Positions 1-8,611 of a DNA stretch of 41,914 nucleotides are shown here, one piece after another. The notes under the pieces were generated by a model. The model was given only the letters and a program-made list of their open reading frames with translations, ran no database searches and was not told the DNA's origin. Positions within the stretch are counted from its first letter, which is position 1. The number at the start of each line of letters is the position of its first letter. A program made the position numbers and the translations under genes. Source of the stretch: Gammaproteobacteria bacterium (GTDB lineage Bacteria > Pseudomonadota > Gammaproteobacteria > Pseudomonadales > Azotimanducaceae); contig DTZW01000055.1 of NCBI GenBank assembly GCA_012961165.1, forward strand, positions 1 through 41,914, in the 5' to 3' direction.

Positions 1-409
1 GAACAATGGCACTGCGCTGTCTTTCGGAAAGAGTCATTAACGCCTTATGTACAACCGCTGCACGAATACTAAGTTCGTAGTCTGTATCAGGACTATCCTG
101 GTTGTCTGATTGCACTGGCACCTGTCTTTCTTGCAGCTGCGTTTGTCGAAAATAATCGACACAAAGATTGTGAGCGATCCGGTGCAACCATGTCGTGAGT
201 TTTACCCTGTCCGGGTCGAACCGGTCTCGCGACACCCAAAACCGAATGAATGTCTCCTGAGCGATATCTTCAGCCTCGGTACTGTTGCGAGTCATGCGCC
301 GGACATAATTGAATATGCGCTGAGAATGCTGGTCGACGATCTGCCGGAAAGCAGACTCGCTTCCGGCAAGTACCTGTTCAATAACTCTTCGATCATCTTC
401 CTCAACCAT
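1..409 (-). CDS. ECF-type RNA polymerase sigma factor (3' end beyond window)
   Basis: The reverse strand reads open from the ATG at 409 to the left edge (136 codons) without a stop. The product carries sigma region 2: an FRQIVDQHSQRIFNYVRR core-binding helix, then AEDIAQETFIRFW and the TTWLHRIAHNLCVDYFR stretch that recognises the -10 element. A Gln/Asp-rich linker follows, and region 4 begins at ALMTLSERQRSAIV before the sequence is cut. ECF sigma factors direct RNA polymerase to a small stress or envelope regulon. The EF-hand gene lies 13 bp upstream on the same strand, so the two are probably cotranscribed. No anti-sigma gene lies between them; one could follow beyond the left edge. The family call is secure; the regulon is unknown. 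Confidence 0.9.
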   Translation of the reverse strand, partial: MVEEDDRRVIEQVLAGSESAFRQIVDQHSQRIFNYVRRMTRNSTEAEDIAQETFIRFWVSRDRFDPDRVKLTTWLHRIAHNLCVDYFRQTQLQERQVPVQSDNQDSPDTDYELSIRAAVVHKALMTLSERQRSAIV

Positions 410-422
410 TGATGGTACTCAA

Positions 423-902
423 TCAGGGATCTCCGTGCGGACCACCCCGCTCGCCAGGACCACCCGGCCCATGCCTGCCACCGTGAGGCGGTTTCGCCTT
501 GCGTAACTCTTCCTCGGTCAGATAACCATCCTGGTTTTCATCGACGCGATTGAAAGCCGCCGCCTGCGCTTCTTCCTGGGTAACGGTGCCGTCGCCGTCA
601 GTGTCAGCGTCATTAAAAAACGTGCGTATTCTAGCGGTCTGCTCTGCCTGTTGATCGGCCATTTTTGTTTGCCGATCAGCAATCTGCTGATTGATTTCCT
701 CCATCGTGACTGCGCCGTCGTTATTGACATCCATATGCTCAATCATGCCTCGACGTCGAGGTGGTTGAAATTCCTCGGCACTGATCATACCGTCACCATC
801 GCTATCGAGCTTATCGATCATTCGATCCACGGGCTTGCCGAAGGCAAGCGCTGCACCACCTGCAAGCAATATCAACGCAAATGTTTGGGTTACTTTTTTC
901 AT
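423..902 (-). CDS. Exported EF-hand (calmodulin-like) calcium-binding protein
   Basis: The 159-aa product begins with a Sec signal peptide (MKK, then a hydrophobic stretch to about residue 21). Four 12-residue EF-hand loops start at D33 (DSDGDGMISAEE), D58 (DVNNDGAVTMEE), D100 (DTDGDGTVTQEE) and D121 (DENQDGYLTEEE). Each has acidic or Asn ligands at positions 1, 3 and 5, Gly at 6 and Glu at 12, so all four look competent for calcium. The tail is rich in Gly, Pro and His. AAGGA seven bases before the ATG supports this start. It should act in the periplasm or at the envelope as a calcium sensor or buffer. Its position directly upstream of an ECF sigma gene suggests a shared signalling role, but that is inference. 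Confidence 0.85.
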   Translation of the reverse strand: MKKVTQTFALILLAGGAALAFGKPVDRMIDKLDSDGDGMISAEEFQPPRRRGMIEHMDVNNDGAVTMEEINQQIADRQTKMADQQAEQTARIRTFFNDADTDGDGTVTQEEAQAAAFNRVDENQDGYLTEEELRKAKPPHGGRHGPGGPGERGGPHGDP

Positions 903-1115
903 TACAATTCCTTATCGGTATTTAACAGGAAGGCAAACGTCTTTACCTTACAACGATATACGGCGGAGCGAACAAAATCCGTCGCATTCACCGGTAAGTA
1001 TTTTACTTTTTAGAAACTCGGCGACAGTCTCCTGCATTCGTTGAACAAGACTGGCAAGTTGGTTATCGTGCTCGGCCTTTACCTGATCGACGATACTGTT
1101 GGAACAAACCCACAA

Positions 1116-2627
1116 TCAAGCCGTCGAGAATCGCTCACGCAGCAGGTTTTTCTGCACCTTACCCATCGCGTTACGCGGCAGACTCTCGATCACCTCCACC
1201 CGCTTGGGGACCTTGAAGTTGGCTAATTGTTTCTTACAGTGACTGATAACTTCATCGACAGTGGGTGGGTCACCGTTCCCAATAATCACGGCGACAACTG
1301 CTTCGCCGAAGTCGGCATCGGCAACGCCTATGACAGCTGACTCATTGATACCGGCCATGTCATCAATGACGAGTTCTATCTCTTTCGGATAAACGTTAAG
1401 GCCGCCAGTAATGATCATGTCTTTAGCGCGACCAACGATCGAGACATACCCATCGGGGTCGATCGTAGCCTTGTCGCCGGTGTTGAAAAAGCCGTCGTCG
1501 GTAAAATCCTCTACGGTTTTCTCTGGCATACGCCAGTAGCCGGGAAACACATTCGGGCCTTTTACCTGCAAATTACCCGTCTCTCCATCAGCAAGATTCC
1601 CACCGGAGTCATCGACCACTCGAACAGCCACACCAGGCAGCGGCGGACCCACGGTACCGGCACGTCGCTCGCCGTTAAGCGGATTGGAAGTATTCATTCC
1701 CGTCTCTGTCATGCCGTAGCGTTCCAGAATGGTATGTCCGGAGCGGGATTTAAATTCAACAAACGTTTCCGAAAGCAGCGGCGCGGAGCCTGAAACAAAC
1801 AGGCGCATGTTCGAGCAACATTCTGACCCGAATCCCGGGTTAGCCAACAACCGGGTGTAATACGTTGGAACACCCATCATGACTGTACAATCTTGCATTG
1901 CAGCAATAGCGGCTTTATCGGAGAAACGACTGTGCCATACCATGCTAGCGCCACACATCAACACACAACCAAGACCGACAAATAATCCATGCACGTGATA
2001 GATCGGAAGCATATGCAGCAGCCGGTCGGAAGCCGAAAAGCCCCAGGTTTGAACCAGTGTTTTGGCATTTTTGCGCAGGTTGTCGTGACTCAGCACGATA
2101 CCTTTTGGCCGCCCTGTCGTGCCTGATGAGTAAAGCAGGGCTGCCATTTCAGCGCCCTTGCACTGGGCCACATTCGCTTGCTCACTGGCGCCTTCCGCCT
2201 GCTGCATCAGGGTGCCGCCACCATCGGCGTCGAGAGTCAGCAGAGCTTTTATGCCGTTTGCCGGAAGGACAGATTCAATAGTGGTCAGCGCATCACTGGC
2301 ACAGATCACAATGGTTGGTTCTGCATTCCCGAGAAAGTATGCGAGTTCCGGTGCTGTGTAAGCTGTATTGAGCGGGTGGTAAACCAGCCCCGCACGCAGG
2401 CACGCCAGATAGAGGTACAAATTTTCCACCGATTTTTCGACCTGTACTGTGATCCTGTCGCCACGGCCAGCACCAAGTTGCAACAGTGTGTTCGCGATCC
2501 GCGCAGAAGCTTCGTCTGCCTGCAGGTAAGTGACACCGCATCCGTCGACATCAGTCAGCAGTTGCGTATTGAGGTCAGCCGGAAAATGCTGTTGAAAATG
2601 GGCGTAGAGATTGGCGTTGCCGGTCAT
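1116..2627 (-). CDS. matB: Malonyl-CoA synthetase-like acyl-CoA ligase (MatB type)
   Basis: This is an ANL-superfamily AMP-forming ligase of 503 aa. The ATP motif YSSGTTGRPKG lies near residue 165. The motif ERYGMTETGMNTSNP followed by GTVGPPLPGV is the form typical of malonate/methylmalonate-CoA ligases, and GRAKDMIITGGLNVYPKEIE marks the C-terminal hinge. The catalytic Lys is in RNAMGKVQKN near the end. Members make malonyl-CoA or methylmalonyl-CoA from the free acid, ATP and CoA. The open frame extends 36 codons further upstream, but the ATG at 2627 preceded by AGGAAC matches the normal family N-terminus (GNANLYAHF) and length. Substrate specificity is inferred. A link to the methylmalonyl-CoA genes of this window is possible but they are 20 kb away. 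Confidence 0.82.
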   Translation of the reverse strand: MTGNANLYAHFQQHFPADLNTQLLTDVDGCGVTYLQADEASARIANTLLQLGAGRGDRITVQVEKSVENLYLYLACLRAGLVYHPLNTAYTAPELAYFLGNAEPTIVICASDALTTIESVLPANGIKALLTLDADGGGTLMQQAEGASEQANVAQCKGAEMAALLYSSGTTGRPKGIVLSHDNLRKNAKTLVQTWGFSASDRLLHMLPIYHVHGLFVGLGCVLMCGASMVWHSRFSDKAAIAAMQDCTVMMGVPTYYTRLLANPGFGSECCSNMRLFVSGSAPLLSETFVEFKSRSGHTILERYGMTETGMNTSNPLNGERRAGTVGPPLPGVAVRVVDDSGGNLADGETGNLQVKGPNVFPGYWRMPEKTVEDFTDDGFFNTGDKATIDPDGYVSIVGRAKDMIITGGLNVYPKEIELVIDDMAGINESAVIGVADADFGEAVVAVIIGNGDPPTVDEVISHCKKQLANFKVPKRVEVIESLPRNAMGKVQKNLLRERFSTA

Positions 2628-2744
2628 GCCAGTTGTTCCTCGTTTGGTAGATGCTGGTTTTATAACAGTTGAATATGCCCGGTGAAGCTGCGCCACCATA
2701 AAATGTGCCGCAGCTCTGGAGACCGGCATATTCAAGCCGAGCCG

Positions 2745-3818
2745 TTACAGTGGGTAAAACACCTGGTCAATAAACTCTATCATGACGTTCAATGCCATCG
2801 GTGCATCAGCTTCAAAACTGGAGCCAAGCAACATATTCGACCCTGAATCCAAAAATGCATGTGACTTCCCTTCATATTCCCAGTAAAGGGCTGTGTGACC
2901 GGCCGATTGCAGCATCTCTACATAAGATTTTACCGATTCCGGCGAAACCACCGGATCCTCGCTTCCCGCTGAGAGAAGCTGGGGTGGGAATTGGCGCTCC
3001 GTGGCCTGGGGAATGTTCTGTGATGGAGAAATAGCCTGGTACATCAACGGGTGCTCAACGACATTATAATCATCACCAAATAAACCACGCGCGATCGACC
3101 CGCTAACCCACCAGAACGGATTTTTCATACTCTCGAAGTCACTAATACGTGTTTCGGATAAATCATATGCACCATAACTAAGAACCGCCGCTTGCACCGC
3201 CAGCCCATTTTCGGCTGCGACTTGTTCGGCCGATTTTGATTCGGGAAGGTAAGAAGGTGTGAATCGAGGTGATGACGACGAAAACACCTCTGAACTTAAT
3301 TGATCGCCCCTGTTGACGATCATTGCGGACAGGTGTGCCCCGGCGCTGTCCCCGGTTACGACGACCCGAGTGCTATCACCTTTATACCTGGCAACATTAC
3401 TCTTGACCCACAATACCGCGCCGAACGCATCGTCGACGATTTCGTTCAACGTTGTTGTATTGCCATTGTCAGAAAGAAGACGATAGTTAACGTTACAAAC
3501 CACATAATTCGAGTTTGTCGCTAAATAGGCCGCAGCCTGATCCATGATGGATTTGTCGTTTATAAGCCATCCACCACCATGGAACATCACAACAACCGGG
3601 TAGCTCGGCTTGCCTGATGCTGGCGTATAGATATCCATCGTAAGGTCAAAGCCATCCGGGGACGCCCATAAAACATCTTTAACCAGGTTGTACTTGGTTG
3701 GATCATTGTTTGCTTTTAGTTCCTGGTGCTCGGTGCAAGACATCAGCAGCAGTATTGCCACCAGAACGCCAACCAACTTTGGGCGCTGGCTTAGCGGCGT
3801 ACCAATTTTCACTGACAT
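2745..3818 (-). CDS. Alpha/beta hydrolase (BD-FAE/esterase-lipase type), putative lipoprotein
   Basis: The 357-aa product begins with a hydrophobic signal ending in LLLMSC, a lipobox that places the lipidated Cys at residue 28, so it is likely anchored to a membrane facing the periplasm. The oxyanion motif HGGGW is at 80-84, the nucleophile is Ser158 in GDSAGA, Asp288 sits in AGSEDP and His320 in KSHAF, giving a full catalytic triad. The fold is that of hormone-sensitive-lipase-like carboxylesterases. The substrate cannot be told. It is divergent from the azoreductase, with 123 bp between the starts. Confidence 0.85.
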   Translation of the reverse strand: MSVKIGTPLSQRPKLVGVLVAILLLMSCTEHQELKANNDPTKYNLVKDVLWASPDGFDLTMDIYTPASGKPSYPVVVMFHGGGWLINDKSIMDQAAAYLATNSNYVVCNVNYRLLSDNGNTTTLNEIVDDAFGAVLWVKSNVARYKGDSTRVVVTGDSAGAHLSAMIVNRGDQLSSEVFSSSSPRFTPSYLPESKSAEQVAAENGLAVQAAVLSYGAYDLSETRISDFESMKNPFWWVSGSIARGLFGDDYNVVEHPLMYQAISPSQNIPQATERQFPPQLLSAGSEDPVVSPESVKSYVEMLQSAGHTALYWEYEGKSHAFLDSGSNMLLGSSFEADAPMALNVMIEFIDQVFYPL

Positions 3819-3941
3819 AAGGTGGATATTCTTGTTTATTTAAAGAGTTCCCATGTTAACAAGCAGCTGAACCACACCCCAACCGATTTTTGTATAATCA
3901 ATTTCCCTAGCCATCTTATCTATCTAGTCATGGAGTTGAAT

Positions 3942-4562
3942 ATGACCAACCTGCTTTACATCAATGCATCCCCAAGAGGCGACCTCTCTGCCGCAAACCA
4001 GGCAGCCCTCATTTTCACCGACGCTCTAGCCGACTCTGTACAAGTCAATCGGCTAGATTTGTTTGAAGCAAAGTTGCCAGAAGTCACGCTGGAGATAACT
4101 GCCGCAAAAATGAAATTCGCCATGGGACTCGATCTTGACGAAGAAGAAGCCCGACAATGGACAGCCATCACAAATTTAGTCAGCCAGTTTGTGGAAGCTG
4201 ATGACTATCTGTTTACCATCCCCATGTGGAATTTCAACATTCCCTATAAGCTAAAGCAGTACATTGACCTGATTACTCACCCCGGTCTGACTTTCACAAG
4301 CGACGAGAATGGACCAAGGGGGCTGGCTTCCGGCCGGGCAACGTTGATCTATTCCCGCGGTGGTGACTACAGCCCAAAAGATGGCAAGCCTGATCCATTC
4401 GACTTCCAGTCACCCTACATGAATGCCTGGACCCGGCTGGTCGGCCTGGACCCGGTTTCAGAAGTCCGGGTACAAAAAACAATGGCAGGGCCTGATGCAT
4501 TGAACGAGACGCTCGACGCGCAAAAGAGCCAACTTACCGTCCTTGCCAAAGAGATGGGATGA
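3942..4562 (+). CDS. azoR: FMN-dependent NADH-azoreductase / NAD(P)H quinone oxidoreductase
   Basis: This is a flavodoxin-fold protein of 206 aa. It starts MTNLLYINASPRGDLSAAN, with the phosphate-binding SPRG loop of the AzoR family, and contains PMWNFNIPYKLKQYID, the hallmark segment for FMN and dimer contacts, and a YSRGGDYS loop. Family members reduce quinones and azo dyes by two-electron transfer. The frame is open from 3822, but GGAG six bases before the ATG at 3942 and the family N-terminus decide the start. The adjoining ring-degradation block would make quinones, which suits such an enzyme; this link is inference. Confidence 0.9.
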   Translation: MTNLLYINASPRGDLSAANQAALIFTDALADSVQVNRLDLFEAKLPEVTLEITAAKMKFAMGLDLDEEEARQWTAITNLVSQFVEADDYLFTIPMWNFNIPYKLKQYIDLITHPGLTFTSDENGPRGLASGRATLIYSRGGDYSPKDGKPDPFDFQSPYMNAWTRLVGLDPVSEVRVQKTMAGPDALNETLDAQKSQLTVLAKEMG

Positions 4563-4569
4563 ACGATTA

Positions 4570-4671
4570 TTAACTGCCGCTAACTTCTTTGCGATGCCTG
4601 GACAGAAAGGCGAGGACTTTTCCCCAGGCTTCCTCAATTTTAGGCCGTACGAGTGAAGAACCGGCACCTGG
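4570..4671 (-). pseudogene. Remnant of a dienelactone-hydrolase-like C-terminus
   Basis: After an in-frame stop at 4672-4674, the reverse strand encodes 33 residues ending at a TAA: PGAGSSLVRPKIEEAW and then GKVLAFLSRHRKEVSGS. The AW..vLAFLsRH pattern resembles the last helix of dienelactone hydrolase/alpha-beta hydrolase proteins. No start or catalytic domain is left; the FAH gene begins its coding region immediately to the right. I read it as a gene tail left by a deletion, but the match is short and made from memory. Confidence 0.35.
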
Positions 4672-4683
4672 TCACGCTCTGCT

Positions 4684-5553
4684 TCAGCCAATAATGGTTT
4701 CGTCGTTTTCAGCCACCACTGTGTTCTCGATGTAACCCAACTTTTCGATCTCAACACGAACAACATCGCCAACTTTCATAAACGAGGGTGGCTTCATGGC
4801 AACCCCGACGCCGCCCGGTGTACCCATGAACAGAACATCACCGACATCAAGCGTGAATGACTGGCTGAGATGCGCAATCGCATCGAAGCAGTTGAAGATC
4901 AGGTGTCTGGTGTTGGATTTCTGGCGCTGTTCACCATTCACCGTACTTAGGATATCAAGATCATGGGGATCACCGACTTCATCGGGTGTTACGAGCCATG
5001 GTCCCATTGGTCCATGCGTATCGAATGATTTCCCAATCTGGAAGGTAGCTACACGAAGCTGCCAGTCACGCACGCTGACATCGTTTCCACAGAAATAACC
5101 ACCAATGACCTCATGCGCTCGTTCAGTCGGAACATGTTTGCAGCGTTTGCCGATGACCAGGCAAAGCTCAGCCTCATAATCCAGCTTGTCCGAGACCACG
5201 GGCAGGTTGATGTCAGCATAGGGACCGTTGGCGCAGTTTCTTTGTTTGTTAAACCACATCTGATACTCAGGTTTTTTAGAACCTGTTTCAGCGATGTGAT
5301 CACCGTAGTTAAGGCCAATGGCAAGTATTTTGCCGGGAAGAGGCACGGGTGCATGCAGAGTGACAGAGGACAGGGGCAATCCCGATTTTCCTGTTGTCGC
5401 CGCCTCAATAGCATCGTTATCAATTCCCGCTTCAAGCAGCGACGTCATATCCCCTTCAATGCCATTGCCCGCAAGTGGAACAATTTCATCGTCGCACACG
5501 ATGCCGACTCCTGGCGTGGCATCGTCAGGCGTCGAATAAGTGGCCAGTTTCAT
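4684..5553 (-). CDS. Fumarylacetoacetate hydrolase family protein
   Basis: The 289-aa protein has the FAH fold. An N-terminal cap domain is followed by KILAIGLNYGDHIAE (from residue 75), the metal ligands Glu127 and Glu129 in DYEAEL, Asp158 in GNDVSVRD, K175 in GKSFDTHGPMGPW, and the late FMGTPGGVG loop. These are the conserved residues for Mg2+ or Mn2+ and the catalytic water. The family includes acylpyruvases, 2-hydroxyhepta-2,4-diene-1,7-dioate isomerases and 2-keto-4-pentenoate hydratase-like enzymes of meta-cleavage pathways. Next to a hydroxylase and a VOC dioxygenase-like protein, a role in processing a ring-cleavage product is likely. It probably follows the TetR gene in one transcript (104-bp gap). 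Confidence 0.88.
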   Translation of the reverse strand: MKLATYSTPDDATPGVGIVCDDEIVPLAGNGIEGDMTSLLEAGIDNDAIEAATTGKSGLPLSSVTLHAPVPLPGKILAIGLNYGDHIAETGSKKPEYQMWFNKQRNCANGPYADINLPVVSDKLDYEAELCLVIGKRCKHVPTERAHEVIGGYFCGNDVSVRDWQLRVATFQIGKSFDTHGPMGPWLVTPDEVGDPHDLDILSTVNGEQRQKSNTRHLIFNCFDAIAHLSQSFTLDVGDVLFMGTPGGVGVAMKPPSFMKVGDVVRVEIEKLGYIENTVVAENDETIIG

Positions 5554-5657
5554 TGTGTTTTTCTCCTCAGTGTTCGTTCACTATTCATTTACGTGTTTAT
5601 TAACACGATGTTATACATATCGGCAAAACCATCATCTTTGCATTTCCTGGGTACCGT

Positions 5658-6320
5658 CTATTCCAACTCTGGCAAAGGGAGGTTGGCAATTTTCTTTGCT
5701 TCTTGCGGCTCCAGACCTACCACCCGGAGAAACATTTCAACCATCTGGTCAATCGTTCTGTTCGGATCTAGCGAATCAAAGCTGGCCAGCAGCCCATTCA
5801 CGAACCCACCCAGCATATAGCTTGAGGCAATGGTCAGTTCCGGGACCTGAAACCGGCCCGACACCAAACCGCGACCGAAGTCGCGAGCACCAAACCGTCC
5901 AATCGCCTGTCGCAGGTCATCAACCCGCACACCCGAGTTCTGCAGAACCCAACGCCAAAGCGGGTCAGCCACAATAATCCTCGCCATGTATCGCGCTGAA
6001 CTGGCGAGCACGATAGCAGGATCAGCGACATCACTCACCCGCCGCCGAATGATTGCATCCCAACGAACGGCCTGCTGTTCAACAATCGGGATGAGCACTT
6101 CGTATTTCGATTTGAAATGCAGGTAGAAGGTACCATGACCAATATCCGCAGCATCGGTGATGTCCTGGATAGTAATTTCATCAATGGGTCGACTTCTCAT
6201 CAGCGACTCAGCCTGCCTGATAATGCGGTCCCGTGTATCCCGGCGCTTGCGCTCAACGCGAGACAGGCTATCCGGCTCATCACTGGCGGCCGAAGTTCTT
6301 GCGTTTAATAGCTTGGGCAT
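5658..6320 (-). CDS. TetR/AcrR-family transcriptional repressor
   Basis: The product is about 220 aa. An Arg/Lys-rich arm (RVERKRRDTRDRI) leads into the TetR helix-turn-helix, with ITIQDITDAADIGHGTFYLHFKSKYEVL as the recognition region. The C-terminal ligand domain is diverged. I chose the ATG at 6320; an in-frame GTG at 6329 is possible. The gene is divergent from the FAD hydroxylase, and two copies of the perfect palindrome TGACTATAGTCA lie in the shared 58-bp gap, so it most likely represses both its own gene and the hydroxylase until an aromatic or CoA-ester ligand binds. Confidence 0.88.
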   Translation of the reverse strand: MPKLLNARTSAASDEPDSLSRVERKRRDTRDRIIRQAESLMRSRPIDEITIQDITDAADIGHGTFYLHFKSKYEVLIPIVEQQAVRWDAIIRRRVSDVADPAIVLASSARYMARIIVADPLWRWVLQNSGVRVDDLRQAIGRFGARDFGRGLVSGRFQVPELTIASSYMLGGFVNGLLASFDSLDPNRTIDQMVEMFLRVVGLEPQEAKKIANLPLPELE

Positions 6321-6347
6321 GGCGATCACTAGCTGCAGTTTTTTGAC

Positions 6348-6391
6348 TGACTATAGTCAATAATGGTAACCTCTACTTATGACTATAGTCA
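6348..6391. promoter_or_regulatory. Paired TGACTATAGTCA palindromes, predicted TetR operators
   Basis: The 12-bp perfect palindrome TGACTATAGTCA occurs at 6348-6359 and again at 6380-6391, with centres 32 bp apart (about three helical turns, so on one face of the helix). The second copy covers the ATG of the hydroxylase gene at 6379. The location between a TetR gene and its divergent neighbour is the usual place for such operators. Confidence 0.75.
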
Positions 6392-7974
6392 ACAATTCTT
6401 CAAGCATTGATGTACTTTATGACCTAATCATCATCGGGCTTGGCCCTGTCGGCTGTGCCGCGGCAATCCTGATGGCCGAGGCCGGATTGAAGGTCGCTGT
6501 CGTCGAACCGGAGGTGGAGGTCTACAAATTACCCCGGGCAGTAAATCTGGACAGTGAGATTATTCGCGCCTTTCAGGCTGTAGGCCGCGGTGAAGCAGTC
6601 AACCAGCTGATGCAAAAGGTGCGGCCGGAAGAGAGAGCCGGTTTTGCCAACTCGAACAGGGAATGGTTGTTTGGCCACGAATCGAGGTCATTTGGCCCTA
6701 ACGGTTGGCAGCCAATGAACATGTTCGATCAACCGGAGTTTGAGGGATATCTGCGGCAACAGGCGTTATCTCATCCTAACGTTACCGCATTCATTGGATA
6801 TTCAGCCATAGAAGTCACCGACAGACCGGATGACGTTGCAGTCGGCATCAAAGCTGATGAGCCCGGCGAACAACAGGAACTGGCGGGCCGCTATGTACTG
6901 GGAACCGATGGAGCCGCAAGCATCGTCCGGAAGTCGCTGGGCTCGGGTTGGCAGAGTCTCGGGTATGACGCCGACTGGCTCGTTGTCGATGTTACGATCA
7001 AGCCAGGACATACCCTGGGCCTTGATACCCTGCAGGTGTGTGATCCAGATCGTATTACAACCTACGTTTGTACAAAGGATCCTTACCGGCGTTGGGAATT
7101 CAAGATGTTGCCGGGCGAAACAGCCGAGGAGATGCTTGATAACGAACTCATCATGTCGCTGATCGATGACTGGACCCCGCGAGACACTTATGAAATTCGC
7201 CGTGCGGCCGTTTATCAGTTCCATGCCGCGACCGCTGAAAAGTGGCGACAGGGAAAGATATTTATCGGCGGGGATGCCGCTCACCAGACCCCTCCTTTTC
7301 TTGGTCAGGGTATGAACGCCGGTATGCGAGATGTGATTAATTTCTCGTGGAAGCTACCGCTCGTGATTCGGGGCGTATGCGACTCGCAGCTCCTGGATAG
7401 TTATGAGGCTGAACGAAGCGCCCATGCGCATGATCTTGTTGAGTGGGCAGTGTCCGTTGGCAAACTAATGGATCACATGGCAGAAGTAGAGCGAGCCCAA
7501 CGGGATGGTCTGAAGCCGCCTGAAACGCCCGAAGCATTGCGATCGTCCGGCTATGGCCAGGGACGAACCCAACCGCCTATCCGGGACGGCATAGTCCTGA
7601 TGGAACAGGTGAGTGATACCGGCTCCACCGGATATCTTTTTGCGCAACCGGAAGTGACCGATGCCGACGACGCACTGCTGAAACTGGATGACATTTTAGG
7701 TAAAGGCTTTGCGCTGGTCACACGATCTAATGAAAAACCGGAAATATCCGAGCGAACCCGAAAAATTCTGAATCAACTGAATATAAGAGTAGTATCCCTG
7801 GAGGGACTGTCCATAGTGCGTGGTCGATTTGACAGGCTGTTCGAGCAGTTTGAGGCCGCGATTGTTCGGCCAGACCGACTGGTGTTTGGGCATACCGATG
7901 AATCGAACAGCGTTGACGATCTGGTAGCGAAACTTGCGAAAAACTTGGCATTAACAAACCATATTACGCACTAA
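6379..7974 (+). CDS. FAD-dependent aromatic hydroxylase, MhpA-like
   Basis: This is a 531-aa class A flavoprotein monooxygenase. The Rossmann motif GLGPVG is at 20-25 with Glu43 closing the beta-alpha-beta unit, GTDGAAS is near 175-181, and GGDAAHQTPPFLGQGMNAG is near 297-315. The last is almost the form seen in 3-(3-hydroxyphenyl)propionate hydroxylase (MhpA) and related phenol hydroxylases. Such enzymes add one oxygen to a ring using NAD(P)H and O2, making a catechol. No Shine-Dalgarno is visible before the ATG, and an operator overlaps it, so the message may be leaderless. The VOC gene follows by 40 bp in the same direction. The exact substrate is unknown. Confidence 0.87.
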   Translation: MTIVNNSSSIDVLYDLIIIGLGPVGCAAAILMAEAGLKVAVVEPEVEVYKLPRAVNLDSEIIRAFQAVGRGEAVNQLMQKVRPEERAGFANSNREWLFGHESRSFGPNGWQPMNMFDQPEFEGYLRQQALSHPNVTAFIGYSAIEVTDRPDDVAVGIKADEPGEQQELAGRYVLGTDGAASIVRKSLGSGWQSLGYDADWLVVDVTIKPGHTLGLDTLQVCDPDRITTYVCTKDPYRRWEFKMLPGETAEEMLDNELIMSLIDDWTPRDTYEIRRAAVYQFHAATAEKWRQGKIFIGGDAAHQTPPFLGQGMNAGMRDVINFSWKLPLVIRGVCDSQLLDSYEAERSAHAHDLVEWAVSVGKLMDHMAEVERAQRDGLKPPETPEALRSSGYGQGRTQPPIRDGIVLMEQVSDTGSTGYLFAQPEVTDADDALLKLDDILGKGFALVTRSNEKPEISERTRKILNQLNIRVVSLEGLSIVRGRFDRLFEQFEAAIVRPDRLVFGHTDESNSVDDLVAKLAKNLALTNHITH

Positions 7975-8014
7975 CGAAGAGGCCAAAGCGCCTTGTATTA
8001 GGAGGAATGAGCTG

Positions 8015-8539
8015 ATGAAACTTAGCTGGTCACACGCAGTACTGAACGTAAGAGACGAAAAGAAAATTCTGGATTTCTACGTCGGAACCCTTGGATTTAA
8101 CGTCAGCGACAGGGGACCCATCACAGAAAACGGGCCGAACATTATCTTCATGAGCCAGAACGAGGGCGAGCATCACCAGCTCGCAATTGTTTCCTCTCGA
8201 AAGGATGAAGACCCGTCCAATTCACTCAACCACCTGGCCTTTCGAGTCGAGTCTTTCGATGAGGTGAAAATGCTAAACGGAAAACTCGAATCAGCCGGTG
8301 TGGACATTCTGCCGTTATCGCATGGTAATACGCTTTCGCTCTACTTCAGCGATCCCGAAGGCAACGGTCTGGAGGTTTTCTGGGACACGCCCTGGCATGT
8401 AACCCAACCCGAAGCCATCCTGTGGGATACCAGCCTTAACCAGAAACAGGCACTGGCCTGGGTGGAAAAAACTTTCAGCAACAGGCCTGCCTTCAGCAAG
8501 CGCGAAGATGCGAATGGCGATTGGATTAACAGACCCTGA
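8015..8539 (+). CDS. VOC-family protein, extradiol-dioxygenase-like
   Basis: The 174-aa protein is built of two beta-alpha-beta-beta-beta modules of the vicinal oxygen chelate fold. His7 (SHAVLNV), His73 (NHLAFRV) and Glu120 (NGLEVFW) form the 2-His-1-carboxylate metal site, and Tyr110 precedes the SDPEGN loop found in catechol 2,3-dioxygenases. A strong GGAGGA lies 14 bases before the ATG. Following the MhpA-like hydroxylase and near a FAH-family enzyme, it could open the ring of the catechol product. At 174 aa it is a single-domain form, shorter than classic two-domain XylE enzymes, so another VOC activity is possible. Confidence 0.8.
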   Translation: MKLSWSHAVLNVRDEKKILDFYVGTLGFNVSDRGPITENGPNIIFMSQNEGEHHQLAIVSSRKDEDPSNSLNHLAFRVESFDEVKMLNGKLESAGVDILPLSHGNTLSLYFSDPEGNGLEVFWDTPWHVTQPEAILWDTSLNQKQALAWVEKTFSNRPAFSKREDANGDWINRP

Positions 8540-8562
8540 TCCTCACTGCTATTGACCCTGAA

Positions 8563-8586
8563 CCAGCGCTTCGATGCCCGCGCTGG
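8563..8586 (+). terminator. Hairpin after the hydroxylase/VOC genes, possible terminator
   Basis: CCAGCGC at 8563-8569 pairs with GCGCTGG at 8580-8586 (7-bp perfect GC-rich stem, 10-nt loop), 24 bp after the VOC stop codon. No run of T follows, so intrinsic termination would be weak. Confidence 0.4.
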
Positions 8587-8611
8587 CCGCATCCGGGCTT
8601 ACCGGACCATA

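Noticed and set aside
2178-2672. 164-codon open frame on plus strand
   Set aside because: It is antisense to the MatB-like gene, has no ribosome-binding site, and its translation shows no family pattern.
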